A stretch of DNA of 64,000 bases, from positions 3,976,501 to 4,040,500 of the forward strand of contig NZ_OY781882.1 in NCBI RefSeq assembly GCF_963677125.1, in the 5' to 3' direction. Below are positions 17,413 to 26,461 of the stretch, in pieces. Every line of letters begins with the position of its first letter. Within the stretch, counting starts at the first letter, position 1. The notes under the pieces were generated by a model. That model made no database searches. It had not been told where the DNA came from and saw nothing but the letters and a program-made list of their open reading frames with translations. Made by a program: the position numbers and the translations under genes. Origin of the DNA: an uncultured Desulfobacter sp. (GTDB lineage Bacteria > Desulfobacterota > Desulfobacteria > Desulfobacterales > Desulfobacteraceae).

Positions 17413-18309
17413 ATGGACCTTTACCACCTGAAAACCTTTTTCTTTCTGGCCAAAGAAAAAAACTTCACCCAGGCAGCCCGACGGCTTTTCGTAACCCAGT
17501 CCGCTGTCAGCCATGCCATAAAAAAACTTGAACTCTCCATGGATACACCGTTATTCACCCGCCAGGGAAAAACCATGGACCTGACCCCGGCCGGTCGCAT
17601 TTTGTTCCGGTCCTGTGAAAAAATTTTTTATGAAGTAGAAAAAGCAGACCAGGAGATATCCACCTATCGAAAAAAGGCGTTGGTCACCATCCGTATCGGA
17701 TCCACGGTTGAGTTCGGTGCATCCATTCTGATCAACCATATCAAACCATTTCTGGACACCCATCCGGAAATCCACCTGGATTTTTATCTCTCCCCGGATC
17801 TTGAAACACCACTGCTCCGGGACGAGGTGGATCTGATCATTGATTGCGTGGCCCATGAGCTGCCCTCCATTGAACGCATTTACCTGTTCCAGGAGCAGTA
17901 TGTCACCATAGCCGCCCCGGACTTTCTTGAGCACCACCGGATATCCGGCATTGACGATCTATCCCGGGTAAACATTCTGTCCAGTGACAAACAACTGGTC
18001 TGGTGGCGCAATTTTATAACAGCCATTCCGGAAGACAAACGGTCCTGCCTTAAAAACGTCGTACAGATCAATCACATCAGGGGAATCATCAACGCGGCCA
18101 TGTCCGGCCTCGGTATCGGATTTGTGCCGAAATACACGGTGATCAGAGAACTTGAAGAAAAAAGTCTTGTGGATCCGTTCCCTCAAATCCAGCCCAACGC
18201 AGACCATTTTAATATCTTCATCAAAAAGGAAAAACTGGAATTTATAAAAAACAAGGCCCTTATTAACTACCTGACCCGGATCAAACCCAGTGAATTCGGG
18301 GTGGGGTAG
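17413..18309 (+). CDS. LysR-family transcriptional regulator
   Basis: The 298-residue protein has a typical N-terminal winged helix (MDLYHLKTFFFLAKEKN; FTQAARRLFVTQSAVSHAIKKLE, about 1-58) and a periplasmic-binding-like effector domain (about 88-290). It is divergent from the two aldehyde dehydrogenase genes, so it probably senses a pathway intermediate and controls that operon. Its TAG stop (18307-18309) is the first triplet of a P2 repeat copy, so the C-terminus may have been set by repeat insertion. Confidence 0.9.
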   Translation: MDLYHLKTFFFLAKEKNFTQAARRLFVTQSAVSHAIKKLELSMDTPLFTRQGKTMDLTPAGRILFRSCEKIFYEVEKADQEISTYRKKALVTIRIGSTVEFGASILINHIKPFLDTHPEIHLDFYLSPDLETPLLRDEVDLIIDCVAHELPSIERIYLFQEQYVTIAAPDFLEHHRISGIDDLSRVNILSSDKQLVWWRNFITAIPEDKRSCLKNVVQINHIRGIINAAMSGLGIGFVPKYTVIRELEEKSLVDPFPQIQPNADHFNIFIKKEKLEFIKNKALINYLTRIKPSEFGVG

Positions 18310-18334
18310 ACCAGGTCGCCCCATGGCTGTTATT
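18307..18334 (+). repeat. Repeat family P2, short copy carrying two stop codons
   Basis: TAGACCAGGTCGCCCCATGG followed by CTGTTATT matches the right half of the P2 element. The TAG at 18307 ends the LysR gene, and TTA at 18330-18332 is the complement of the TAA stop of the convergent response regulator. The left half of the element is not recognisable. Confidence 0.7.
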
Positions 18335-19739
18335 GATAGGATCCGAATCCGGGAAGATTATACTTATTGAGTAATGCGTATAACCGGGCCTGGGAGACGC
18401 CTGATAACCGGCAGGCGGTTTTCCTGTCTCCGTCGGCCTTTTTCATCAAACGGGTCAAATAATTTATCTCCAGCTGTTCCCGACAGGCATTCAGGGAAGG
18501 AAAATCCGCATCACAGTCCAGGACCTCGTCGGCCATTAACTGAGTGTCCTGCTGAACGGCAGGTGTCTCAAACGTTAATGTGGAAAGCCTGTAATTAGGT
18601 GGAAGGTGCTTGGGCACAAGAGTGGGATCGCTGCCGGCTGACGCCAGCGTGTACTCCAGAACGTTGAGCAGTTCCCTGATATTGCCGGGCCAGGGGTTTG
18701 CCGTCAGTGTTTCAAGCAACTGTTTGGATATCGCCTTGGGCTCAAGATTATATCTGTTTGAAAGCTCATGAACCTTTTTTAAAACAATTTCTTCAATATC
18801 GTTTCCCCTGTCGCGCAGCGGGGGCAGATGAATTTCCATGGCCCTTATCCGGTAAAGAAAATCTTCCCTGAAAAGATTATCTTTTACCAGCTGATCAAGG
18901 TCCAGATTTGTAGCGGAAATCAGACGTATATCCACTTTTATCTCTTTTTTCCCCCCAAGACGGCGGACCGATCTTTCCTGAAGTGTCCTTAACAATGCCT
19001 TCTGGATTGACAGGGGCAGATCGCCGACTTCATCAAGCATCAAGGTGCCGCCGTCTGCCTGGACAATCAGACCGTCCTGTTTATATACGGCGCCGGTAAA
19101 CGCGCCTTTTTCATGCCCGAAAAGGGTGCTTTCAATCAGGGACTCGGTCAAAGACGCGCAATCAACCGCCACAAATGGTTTTGATGCCCGCTTGCTGTTT
19201 TCATGGACTGCTTTGGCGAACAGCTCTTTACCGGTTCCGGTTTCTCCTGTGACCAGAACACCGGCATCGGTTGAGGCAGCTTTGCCCACTTCATCCAGGC
19301 ATCTTTTCAGGGCAGGGGATTCACCAATAATTTTTGACCGCTTCAAAAGGATCAGTTCACGGGATGAAAGCTTCTCCTTGCGATAGTGCAGGGCCCGTTG
19401 AATGGGAAGGCTGACATCATCAAGGCGAAATGGTTTTTGCACAAAATCCCATGCACCGTTTTTAAATGCCATCTCAGCCCCCCTGGCATCGCCGGTGCCG
19501 GTAATGATTATAATTTCCGGAGCAGAGGGCAGCGCCACAAGATTAGGCATGATATCCAGCCCATTGCCGTCCGGCAGCTCAAGATCAAGTAAAATGATGT
19601 CAAAATCATTTTGGCCGCTCAATGCCTTTGCTTCTTTTACGCTTTTGGCCGTAAAAGTTTCACAATCCATTTTTGCAAGAAGGGCTTCAAAAAATAGACG
19701 GATGTTTGGGTCATCATCGATAATCAGTACACGAAACAT
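18330..19739 (-). CDS. Sigma-54-dependent response regulator (NtrC family)
   Basis: This 469-residue regulator has a receiver domain (Asp8-10, phospho-site Asp52 in LLDLELP), an AAA+ domain with Walker A GETGTGKE (about 164-171) and the sigma-54-contacting loop GAFTGA (about 213), and a C-terminal Fis-type helix-turn-helix (DRKTACRLSGVSQARLY). It activates promoters of sigma-54 RNA polymerase after phosphorylation. It begins 12 bases after the hybrid kinase, its likely partner. The target operon is not visible. Confidence 0.93.
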   Translation of the reverse strand: MFRVLIIDDDPNIRLFFEALLAKMDCETFTAKSVKEAKALSGQNDFDIILLDLELPDGNGLDIMPNLVALPSAPEIIIITGTGDARGAEMAFKNGAWDFVQKPFRLDDVSLPIQRALHYRKEKLSSRELILLKRSKIIGESPALKRCLDEVGKAASTDAGVLVTGETGTGKELFAKAVHENSKRASKPFVAVDCASLTESLIESTLFGHEKGAFTGAVYKQDGLIVQADGGTLMLDEVGDLPLSIQKALLRTLQERSVRRLGGKKEIKVDIRLISATNLDLDQLVKDNLFREDFLYRIRAMEIHLPPLRDRGNDIEEIVLKKVHELSNRYNLEPKAISKQLLETLTANPWPGNIRELLNVLEYTLASAGSDPTLVPKHLPPNYRLSTLTFETPAVQQDTQLMADEVLDCDADFPSLNACREQLEINYLTRLMKKADGDRKTACRLSGVSQARLYALLNKYNLPGFGSYQ

Positions 19740-19751
19740 AGGAACCTTTTT

Positions 19752-22475
19752 TTAATTCATCGCTTTTTCAATTGTCAATGACAGCTCGGCGGACGTCATG
19801 GGCTTCATCACCATATCTGCAATACCGGCATCCCGGCACTTCTCTTCAGTCAGGCCCTGACTGAACCCTGTGGCTAAAACAACTATTATATCCGAATTGA
19901 TCTTTTTTATCTGCTTTGCCAGCTCAAAACCATCCAGACGCGGCATTGTCATATCGGTCAAGACCAAGTCATAATGTGTCGGTTGATTTTTCACACGTTC
20001 AAGGGCTTTGGTACTGTCTGTCTCCATAACGGCAGAATACCCCAGTATGGCCAAAATATCACAGGCGCTTTCGGCAATCTCTTGTTCATCATCAACCACC
20101 AGGATATTGCCCTGGCCTTTTATTAGTCCGGTATTTACATCTGTTTCGGCCGATTCATCCTGATCTTGCTCCGGAAATAGAATTCTGAACGTTGTCCCGA
20201 CCTCGATTTCACTGTAAACCGATATTGCACCGTCCATCTCTTTTATGATCCCATATACCGTAGCCAGTCCCATCCCGGTCCCTTCTCCACGCCCTTTGGT
20301 CGTAAAAAAAGGTTCAAAAATCCGGTCAAGGTGTTTCTTATGAATGCCGCATCCGGTATCAGAGATTACCAGCTCAATAAATTCCCCCGCAGAAATCTTT
20401 CCCAAAAAACCGGTCTGGGTGTCATCAAGTTTAACCCGGTCCAAAATAATCTCCAAAACCCCGCCGTGATCTCTCATGGCGTAACCGGCGTTCGTGAAAA
20501 GGCCCATCAGCACTTGATATATCTGAGTTGCATCACCAAAGACCCATCCCTGTTCAAGCCTTAAATCATGACGAATGTCGATACTGGCCGGCAGCGACGC
20601 GCGTATGAATTTTATTGACTCCTTAATAATAGGCCTAATATCCGTGGGTTGCTTTTCAATCTCGGTTTTTCTGCTGAATGTCAAAATATGTCTGACCAAA
20701 TCTCTAGCCCTCAGGCTGGAAGACGAGACCCGGCTTAGATACATTTTCAGTTCCTCGTTATCTTCTGCTTCATGCATTGCAAGATCGGTAAAGCCCATTA
20801 TGCCTGAAAGGATATTATTAAAATCATGGGCAATACCGCCGGCCAAAACCCCAATAGCCTCCATTTTTCTTGCCTGATCAAGATGCTGCTGGAGAGTTTC
20901 GCGCTCTTCATCCGCCTGTATCCTGTCTGAAATATCCTGAAGAGCCCCTAAAGCGCGGGTAATTTTGCCGGCATCATCCCTGACGGCCTCTCCGGTGGCA
21001 TGGACCCAGCGGCGACGTCCTTTAGCCGTGATAATTTCGAACTCTTCATCAAGGCTTTGGCCTTCCCCCACACACCGGTAGTAAGCGTCCATAATTTTCT
21101 CCCGCCATTCAGGCGCGATAAAACAGGTTACCTCATCAAACGTCGGAGGGGAAGAGACGTGTCGTTCATGAATGACGTTCATTTCATCCGACCATATGAT
21201 TACCTGGCTGTTAATATCAATACTCCAGGCACCGACTTTTGCAATTCGCCCCGCCTCGCGCATCAGTTCCGTAGTCAACTGTAACACTTCATCGGCACGT
21301 TTACGATCCGAAATATCCCTGGAAATTCCTAAAATTGCTTCAGGTTCACCCTTCTCATTTCGCAAAAATCCGGCCGAAATCTCAACCCAAATGGTCGTGC
21401 CGTCCTTTTTAATTAACTCCAGTTCGGCACCCTTTAATCCATTTGACACCACGTTGCCGTCCGGGTTTTCGGAAAGCTCTTCTGATATAATTACAGGAAC
21501 CTGTTTTAACGAAGCCTGGGTCATGTAATCTTTCATTTCCGATCCCAAAAACTGGGAAGGGGTGTATCCCAAAAGCAGTTCAATTGACGGACTGACATAA
21601 CGAAATTTTAAATCCGGAAACTGCAAAATCCAGATCGTATCTGTGGCATTTTCCGCGAGCAACCGATATCTTTCTTCACTGTTTTTTAACTCGATTTCAG
21701 CTTTTTTCCCCTGCAGTATTTTCCACATCCCATCCATCATCAAATGCAGTTGGCGAATATCTGAGTCGTTATAATTCTCTGGTTTATTTCCCACATTGAT
21801 CAATGCCACGATTTTATCATCTTCATAAACCGGGGCACTCATTACCCGGGAAAATTTGACATTGTGCCGGCATACTTTATGTTTGGAGAGCGGCGCGTAA
21901 TTTTCATAATCATTAATCACCAATACGCCGCCGGATTTTTCAACTTCAGCCCAAAGACCGGTCTCTCTGATCTTACAGGGCAATCTGTCACCGCAGTCTG
22001 TTTCGGTCACTGACTCTTTAGGCCAAAGGTGCATGGTCAATTCGGAGTGATCCTCATTTAAAAAGGTCAGACACCCAAATTCACTTTGGGTTAACTGACA
22101 GACCTCCTCCAAAGCAAATTCTGCGAGGGTGTTGATGGATTCTCCAGTCATATGACTTAGCTCAAGAAGCTTTTTCAAACGCAGCTCATCCAGCTTTTTT
22201 TCGGTTACGGCCTGCCTGTTCTGCCGTTCAACCCGTACGACCAATCTTGTAATATAAACAGAGACAAGGATTGAAAAAATGAGAATACCAACACAAATAT
22301 TTATAAAGCCCTTGGGAATACAAACAATAAAAAGACTCAGAACAAAAATAAGGTGAGTGGTATACAAGGAAATGAGGATGCGATGATAATTTGATATTTT
22401 TTTCCCCGTTTCAAACTTGTCAACTGATTCAGGATTAGACTTAAGCTGATTTTGTTCATCAATAGCGTTATTCAA
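19752..22475 (-). CDS. Hybrid sensor histidine kinase (2 TM, GAF, two PAS, HisKA, HATPase, receiver)
   Basis: This 907-residue membrane kinase has two hydrophobic helices (about 30-75), then a GAF-type domain (about 95-260, with CQLTQSEFGCLTFL), a PAS/PAC (about 268-390) and a second PAS/PAC (about 400-520). The dimerisation domain has the phospho-His in GIAHDFNNILSGI, followed by a HATPase domain (GMGLATVYGIIKEMDG). The C-terminal receiver has the phospho-Asp in LVLTDMTMP. AGGAG lies before the ATG. It is co-transcribed with the NtrC-type regulator. The C-terminal receiver may act as phosphate sink or relay. The stimulus is unknown. Confidence 0.92.
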   Translation of the reverse strand: MNNAIDEQNQLKSNPESVDKFETGKKISNYHRILISLYTTHLIFVLSLFIVCIPKGFINICVGILIFSILVSVYITRLVVRVERQNRQAVTEKKLDELRLKKLLELSHMTGESINTLAEFALEEVCQLTQSEFGCLTFLNEDHSELTMHLWPKESVTETDCGDRLPCKIRETGLWAEVEKSGGVLVINDYENYAPLSKHKVCRHNVKFSRVMSAPVYEDDKIVALINVGNKPENYNDSDIRQLHLMMDGMWKILQGKKAEIELKNSEERYRLLAENATDTIWILQFPDLKFRYVSPSIELLLGYTPSQFLGSEMKDYMTQASLKQVPVIISEELSENPDGNVVSNGLKGAELELIKKDGTTIWVEISAGFLRNEKGEPEAILGISRDISDRKRADEVLQLTTELMREAGRIAKVGAWSIDINSQVIIWSDEMNVIHERHVSSPPTFDEVTCFIAPEWREKIMDAYYRCVGEGQSLDEEFEIITAKGRRRWVHATGEAVRDDAGKITRALGALQDISDRIQADEERETLQQHLDQARKMEAIGVLAGGIAHDFNNILSGIMGFTDLAMHEAEDNEELKMYLSRVSSSSLRARDLVRHILTFSRKTEIEKQPTDIRPIIKESIKFIRASLPASIDIRHDLRLEQGWVFGDATQIYQVLMGLFTNAGYAMRDHGGVLEIILDRVKLDDTQTGFLGKISAGEFIELVISDTGCGIHKKHLDRIFEPFFTTKGRGEGTGMGLATVYGIIKEMDGAISVYSEIEVGTTFRILFPEQDQDESAETDVNTGLIKGQGNILVVDDEQEIAESACDILAILGYSAVMETDSTKALERVKNQPTHYDLVLTDMTMPRLDGFELAKQIKKINSDIIVVLATGFSQGLTEEKCRDAGIADMVMKPMTSAELSLTIEKAMN

Positions 22476-22495
22476 TCCATCTCTCCTAAAATGGT

Positions 22496-22552
22496 AATAA
22501 CGGCCATGGACTGACTTGGTCTATCAACACCCAGGCTCAACCCACAACAAAA
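22496..22552 (-). repeat. Repeat family P2, full copy upstream of the hybrid kinase
   Basis: Read on the minus strand it is TTTTGTTGTGGGTTGAGCC, then TGGGTGTTGATAGACCAAG, then TCAGTCCATGGCCGTTATT. It folds as a bulged hairpin in which TGG pairs with CCA, TGA with TCA and CCTGG with CCAAG, around an 11-base loop. It is 21 bases upstream of the kinase start and would be in its leader if transcription starts further up. Confidence 0.78.
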
Positions 22553-22627
22553 CATGAAAACAACCTAGCAACGTATTGACACTGTCATATAAAGTTATTT
22601 TAGCATCTCAATTTTTTGCGTCAATGA

Positions 22628-23620
22628 ACTAAAGACGAATTCAGTGCGAACCAGGAAATCAGGACGAAAGATTACGCAGGTGAAGATCCGCTCATTCTCA
22701 ATGAACAGGTGATCCGGTGTCTGCAATCCGTATTGCAGACAAAAATTCAGGCGATGCCTTTAAAACAGGCCCTTTTCATAAATGATGAACTGTTCAGCCG
22801 AGTTGAAACGGAGCTTAAGGCAAACCCAAGCCTGGACACCATGGGCGTGGAAATCCTTGATTTGTCCATAGCTGCCATTTCACCTTCACCGGAAACCGCA
22901 AAGGCGCTGGAGGCTAAACAAAGAGAAGAGATCCTTAAGCAGGAATCCGACGCCGACGCCTATGCCATTTCAGCTAAGATGAAGGCCTATAAAGAGTTAT
23001 CCGCGGACTACATCAAGGCCCTTGCCATGAGCCAGATGAATCTCGAGCAAATCATGGCATCAGCCTTTGAATCCTTTGCCCAGAATGCATCAAAAATAGG
23101 TGAAGTAAACATCGGTCAGGAGACATTTGGCCGGATGCTGCGCAGGGAGATGAACAATGACGGCCAGCAAATTTTAGCGGTCAATGATCTGTCCATCGGT
23201 CCCAGAACCCACCAGTCCGCAAGGTACCGGATCAGCTGGGCCGACAAAGCAGAAACGCAGTCCTCCTCGGGCATCATTGTCAGCACAGGCTTCGGCTCAA
23301 CCGGCTGGTTTCAATCCATCCTGGCCGGCGCCATGGCCGTGGCAGAAACAAGCGGGCCCCCCCTTGAAAACGGCTTTGCCTGGGATGAAAAACGCCTCCA
23401 GTTCAGTGTTCGGGAACCGTTCCCCAGCCGGACCACAGGTATTGGCCTTGTGTTTGGTGACATCACGCAGAAAAAATTACTGGAAATCGAATCCATGATG
23501 CCTGAAAACGGCGTGATTTTTTCCGATGGGATTGAGAATGACTGCATTGCTTTTAATTCAGATACCATAGCCAAAATAGGATTGTCGAAAAAAGCGGGAC
23601 AACTGGTATGGAAAAACTGA
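22628..23620 (+). pseudogene. Composite remnant: SPFH/flotillin-like C-terminal part fused to NAD-kinase-like C-terminal part
   Basis: The open frame begins directly after a stop at 22625-22627, with no start codon or ribosome site. The only late start is a GTG at 22709. Residues up to about 150 look like the second half of an SPFH-domain protein: LKANPSLDTMGVEILDLSI, then a charged helix ending AFESFAQNASKIGEVNI. The remainder is the C-terminal half of a NAD(+)/sugar-kinase-like protein (AVNDLSIGPRTHQSARY, SSSGIIVSTGFGSTGWF). The N-terminal halves of both are missing. I read this as two formerly adjacent genes joined by deletion, probably not functional. A real short fusion protein is less likely. 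Confidence 0.65.
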
Positions 23621-23689
23621 CTACGAATATCACTTGACAGGATACGGGCCCATCCTGTAAGAAAATATCGCTTACAATAAGGAGGTTTT

Positions 23690-23761
23690 ATGTTAAAGAA
23701 ATCATTGGAGATTGTATCAAACGCTGCCGACAAGGGGACAAGGATTAAGGCGGCTGTTTGA
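23690..23761 (+). CDS. Small ORF (23 aa) with a perfect Shine-Dalgarno; possible gene remnant
   Basis: AATAAGGAGG lies 4-5 bases before the ATG, and the frame runs MLKKSLEIVSNAADKGTRI to a TGA at 23759. The N-terminus looks like the start of a normal soluble protein. Given the decayed genes just upstream, it may be the leftover 5' end of a third gene of the same cluster. The remaining 214 bases before rsgA hold nothing I recognise. Confidence 0.3.
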   Translation: MLKKSLEIVSNAADKGTRIKAAV

Positions 23762-23975
23762 TATTATGTTGAAAGCAAAACCGTTCTATTTAAAGGTAAA
23801 GAGCTTTAACCAGTTCTTTTTCCCCTGCGGAATTCAAATTTGAATATCTGCTGTTCTCATTTTCTTTTCTGTCGGCAGCGACACATTATTAAAATTTTAT
23901 CGCAGTAATTGTAGCCAAGGGTTGGCCTGTACGGTCGCCATGTAAACTAAAATTGAAGACAGGCAGGATATAACA

Positions 23976-25079
23976 ATGAGCAACAAAAATTCATTGCAGC
24001 AAGACAATACTTTTAAACATCTTTCCCATTTGGGCTGGACATCCCATTTCCAGAAACAGCTTGAAAAGCTTGACACAAATTCTTTTTTCCCGGCCCGGGT
24101 AACCGGGGTAAGGAAAAGATATTTTTTTATCAACGACGGCAAAGAAGAGATCCTGGCAACCTCGGCGGGAAAACTACAACAGGAGAGCAGCAGCACATAC
24201 CCGGTGGTCGGCGACTGGGTCATGGTCAGACAGACAGCCATAGAGGGGATATTGCCGCGAAAAAATGCACTGACCCGGGGTGCTGCAGGCATGCACAACA
24301 AAAAATCGGGTGAGTACAAAGAGCAGACAATCGCGGCCAACCTTGACAGCGTATTCATCGTGACCGGTCTTGACCGGGATTTCAATCTGCGCCGCATTGA
24401 GCGCTACCTGACACTGGTCTACAATTGCGGGCTGACACCGGTAATCATCCTGACAAAGGCGGATCTTCACCAGGCCCCCCAACATTTTGTCAACGAAGCC
24501 GAATCCATCGCATTCGGCGTTCCCGTACATCAGGTCTCCGCATTTAATGATTCAGGGCTCTCCGAGCTGAATCCCTATCTGGCACATGGCCGGACCAGCG
24601 TCATGGTAGGCTCTTCGGGTACAGGCAAATCCACCCTGATCAACCGGCTGTGTGGTGAAACCGTCCAGGCCACCGGCGACGTCAGCGCCAGTGTTGGAAA
24701 AGGGACGCACACCACCACATCCAGGGATCTGATCATGATGCCCCAAGGCGGAATGATCATCGACAATCCGGGCATCCGTGAAATCAGTTTCTGGGAAATT
24801 GACCAGGGGGTTGAATCTACCTTCCCGGAAATAGAAGAGTTCGCGGCCGGATGCCGTTTTTCAGACTGCACCCACACCCACGAGCCCGGCTGCCGGGTTC
24901 TTGAAGCTATCCAGGACGGAGAGTTAACCGAAGCCAGATTTGACAACTACCTCAAAATGAAACGAGAGCTGGAATATGTCTCCGCCCGGAAAAACAAAAG
25001 CGCTGACCGTGTGGAAAAAGAGCGCTGGAAAGGGGTGTCCCAGAAGATCAAGTCGATTAATAAAAAGAAGTCCTTTTAA
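23976..25079 (+). CDS. rsgA: Ribosome small-subunit-dependent GTPase RsgA
   Basis: This circularly permuted GTPase of 367 residues acts late in 30S subunit maturation. It has an N-terminal OB-fold (about 35-105) and then the permuted G motifs: TKAD (G4) precedes SSGTGKSTLIN (G1, about 210) and DNPGIRE (G3). A C-terminal zinc site follows (CRFSDCTHTHEPGC). AGGCAGGATATAACA lies before the ATG. It is monocistronic with its own terminator. Confidence 0.95.
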   Translation: MSNKNSLQQDNTFKHLSHLGWTSHFQKQLEKLDTNSFFPARVTGVRKRYFFINDGKEEILATSAGKLQQESSSTYPVVGDWVMVRQTAIEGILPRKNALTRGAAGMHNKKSGEYKEQTIAANLDSVFIVTGLDRDFNLRRIERYLTLVYNCGLTPVIILTKADLHQAPQHFVNEAESIAFGVPVHQVSAFNDSGLSELNPYLAHGRTSVMVGSSGTGKSTLINRLCGETVQATGDVSASVGKGTHTTTSRDLIMMPQGGMIIDNPGIREISFWEIDQGVESTFPEIEEFAAGCRFSDCTHTHEPGCRVLEAIQDGELTEARFDNYLKMKRELEYVSARKNKSADRVEKERWKGVSQKIKSINKKKSF

Positions 25080-25218
25080 ACAAGATTTCTTTTTAAAGCT
25101 ACATTGAATTAAAGGGCTTGGTCATAACATCGGCCCCAACCTACAGCAAATTGATATGGCCCCAAATATGATCAAACCCGAATTAAACCAATAGCAAACT
25201 TAACCGGTTTATTTAGTC

Positions 25219-25264
25219 AAAAGCCCTGATCATTGATCTCAAACGCTCAGGGCTTTTTGCTTTT
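25219..25264 (+). terminator. Rho-independent terminator downstream of rsgA
   Basis: The 11-bp stem AAAAGCCCTGA/TCAGGGCTTTT is followed by TTTTTGCTTTT. The same stem sequence is used behind the 5S rRNA gene at the window's end. It lies in a 459-base gene-free gap (25080-25538) that also holds a P2 copy and a promoter; I see nothing else there. Confidence 0.85.
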
Positions 25265-25265
25265 A

Positions 25266-25325
25266 AATAACGGCCACGGGCCGTCCTTGGTCTATCTACA
25301 CCCAGGCCTCGGCCCACAACAAAGC
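25266..25325 (-). repeat. Repeat family P2, full copy in the rsgA-lipoprotein gap
   Basis: On the minus strand it reads CTTTGTTGTGGGCCGAGG, CCTGGGTGTAGATAGACC, AAGGACGGCCCGTGGCCG and TTATT. Compared with other copies the outer stem changes to GGGCCG/CGGCCC, a paired change that keeps the hairpin. Confidence 0.75.
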
Positions 25326-25478
25326 TTGTAAGATCTGAGTAACTTACCCAGACTTTCTTATAAAAACCTACTACCCCTGTTTTTAAAATATCAATTCGAG
25401 AAAGCCTTTAATTTTCAAAAAATATTTGCTAACTCATTCGAAATCATAATTTTCCATCCCGGAGTTTTTCTACTTTTG

Positions 25479-25508
25479 TTGACAAGACGCATTCTGTTAT
25501 TTTACGAT
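25479..25508 (+). promoter_or_regulatory. Likely sigma-70 promoter of the SH3 lipoprotein gene
   Basis: TTGACA at 25479-25484 and TACGAT at 25503-25508 are spaced by 18 bases. Transcription would start near 25515, just ahead of the candidate start codons. Confidence 0.5.
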
Positions 25509-25538
25509 ACGTAACGATTCAATGCGTTGAGCTGTTTA

Positions 25539-26423
25539 ATGCGCGTTAAAATACGGAACCATACAAAATATATGACTCATAAAGCATTCAGCATCGGCAG
25601 TAAGGGCCTACAGTTTCAATACATTACAAGACTGATTTTCGGCCTGTTGGCACTGCTTTTTTTTTCGTCCTGTACAGTGGAAAAACAGGTAACGGTCGTC
25701 GATAACGATAATTCTCCGGTTTGCAAACCAGAAAAAATAGAGGAAAAAAATGCAGTCGATGATACTTGGCGAATCCGCCAAACGGCTCGAATCCGCCAGT
25801 TAGAACGACAAAATGCTGAGCTTACCAGCAAATTGGCGGAGCAGAAACAGCTTTCAAACACATTACAACAAACATTGCTCACCAAGCATAAAGAAACCGA
25901 TGCCTGTCGGCAGGTCAACGAAAAACTGATCAAAGAACTCTCCCAAAGCAAGGCGAAACTGGCAACCCGGGGCAGTAAACTGGAAGCAGCCACCCTGATC
26001 GCCGAAGCCACGGCCGTCATTAGCACGTTGGCCCAAAAAACCTTGAATGCGCCTCAGAAAATTATCCGGGAAAGGGCATTAGAAAGCCTTAAAGAAAGCA
26101 AGCATGAACTGGCAGAAGGGAACTATGAAAGTGCAGCCTACTTGTCCAGAGAGGCGATGGCGCAGGCAAAAGGCATTGATATAGCTAAAGAGAACAGCAC
26201 CGGCTGTCCGGACGGAAAGGAAATCTTTTTTTCAACGCCCTTGCAGATGAAATTGTTTACAACCGGGAATCTCCGCAAAGGTCCGTCCATAAAAGACGAT
26301 GTTAAAAAAGTACTTCAGGAAGGAAGCAGCGTTATTGCTGTGGGTCATAAACGAAATTGGGTGAAAGTCAAATTGGCAGATACTGACGAGACCGGTTGGA
26401 TCCATCTGTCCCTTCTTTATTAA
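25539..26423 (+). CDS. Putative lipoprotein with coiled coil and C-terminal SH3-like domain
   Basis: This protein of about 294 residues has an N-terminal hydrophobic segment ending in a plausible lipobox (LLFFSSC), a long charged coiled coil (about 65-140), a helical segment with EGNYESAAYLSREAM, which resembles a TPR-like repeat, and a C-terminal bacterial SH3-type domain (GNLRKGPSIKDDVKKVL to ETGWIHLSLL). It probably sits in the envelope and binds cell wall or a partner. The start is uncertain: TTG 25527, ATG 25539 and ATG 25572 are all possible and none has a clear ribosome site. It converges with the GGDEF gene. Confidence 0.65.
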   Translation: MRVKIRNHTKYMTHKAFSIGSKGLQFQYITRLIFGLLALLFFSSCTVEKQVTVVDNDNSPVCKPEKIEEKNAVDDTWRIRQTARIRQLERQNAELTSKLAEQKQLSNTLQQTLLTKHKETDACRQVNEKLIKELSQSKAKLATRGSKLEAATLIAEATAVISTLAQKTLNAPQKIIRERALESLKESKHELAEGNYESAAYLSREAMAQAKGIDIAKENSTGCPDGKEIFFSTPLQMKLFTTGNLRKGPSIKDDVKKVLQEGSSVIAVGHKRNWVKVKLADTDETGWIHLSLLY

Positions 26424-26461
26424 CCCAACGCTTACAATTTTCCGATTTTTCCACCGCTCTT

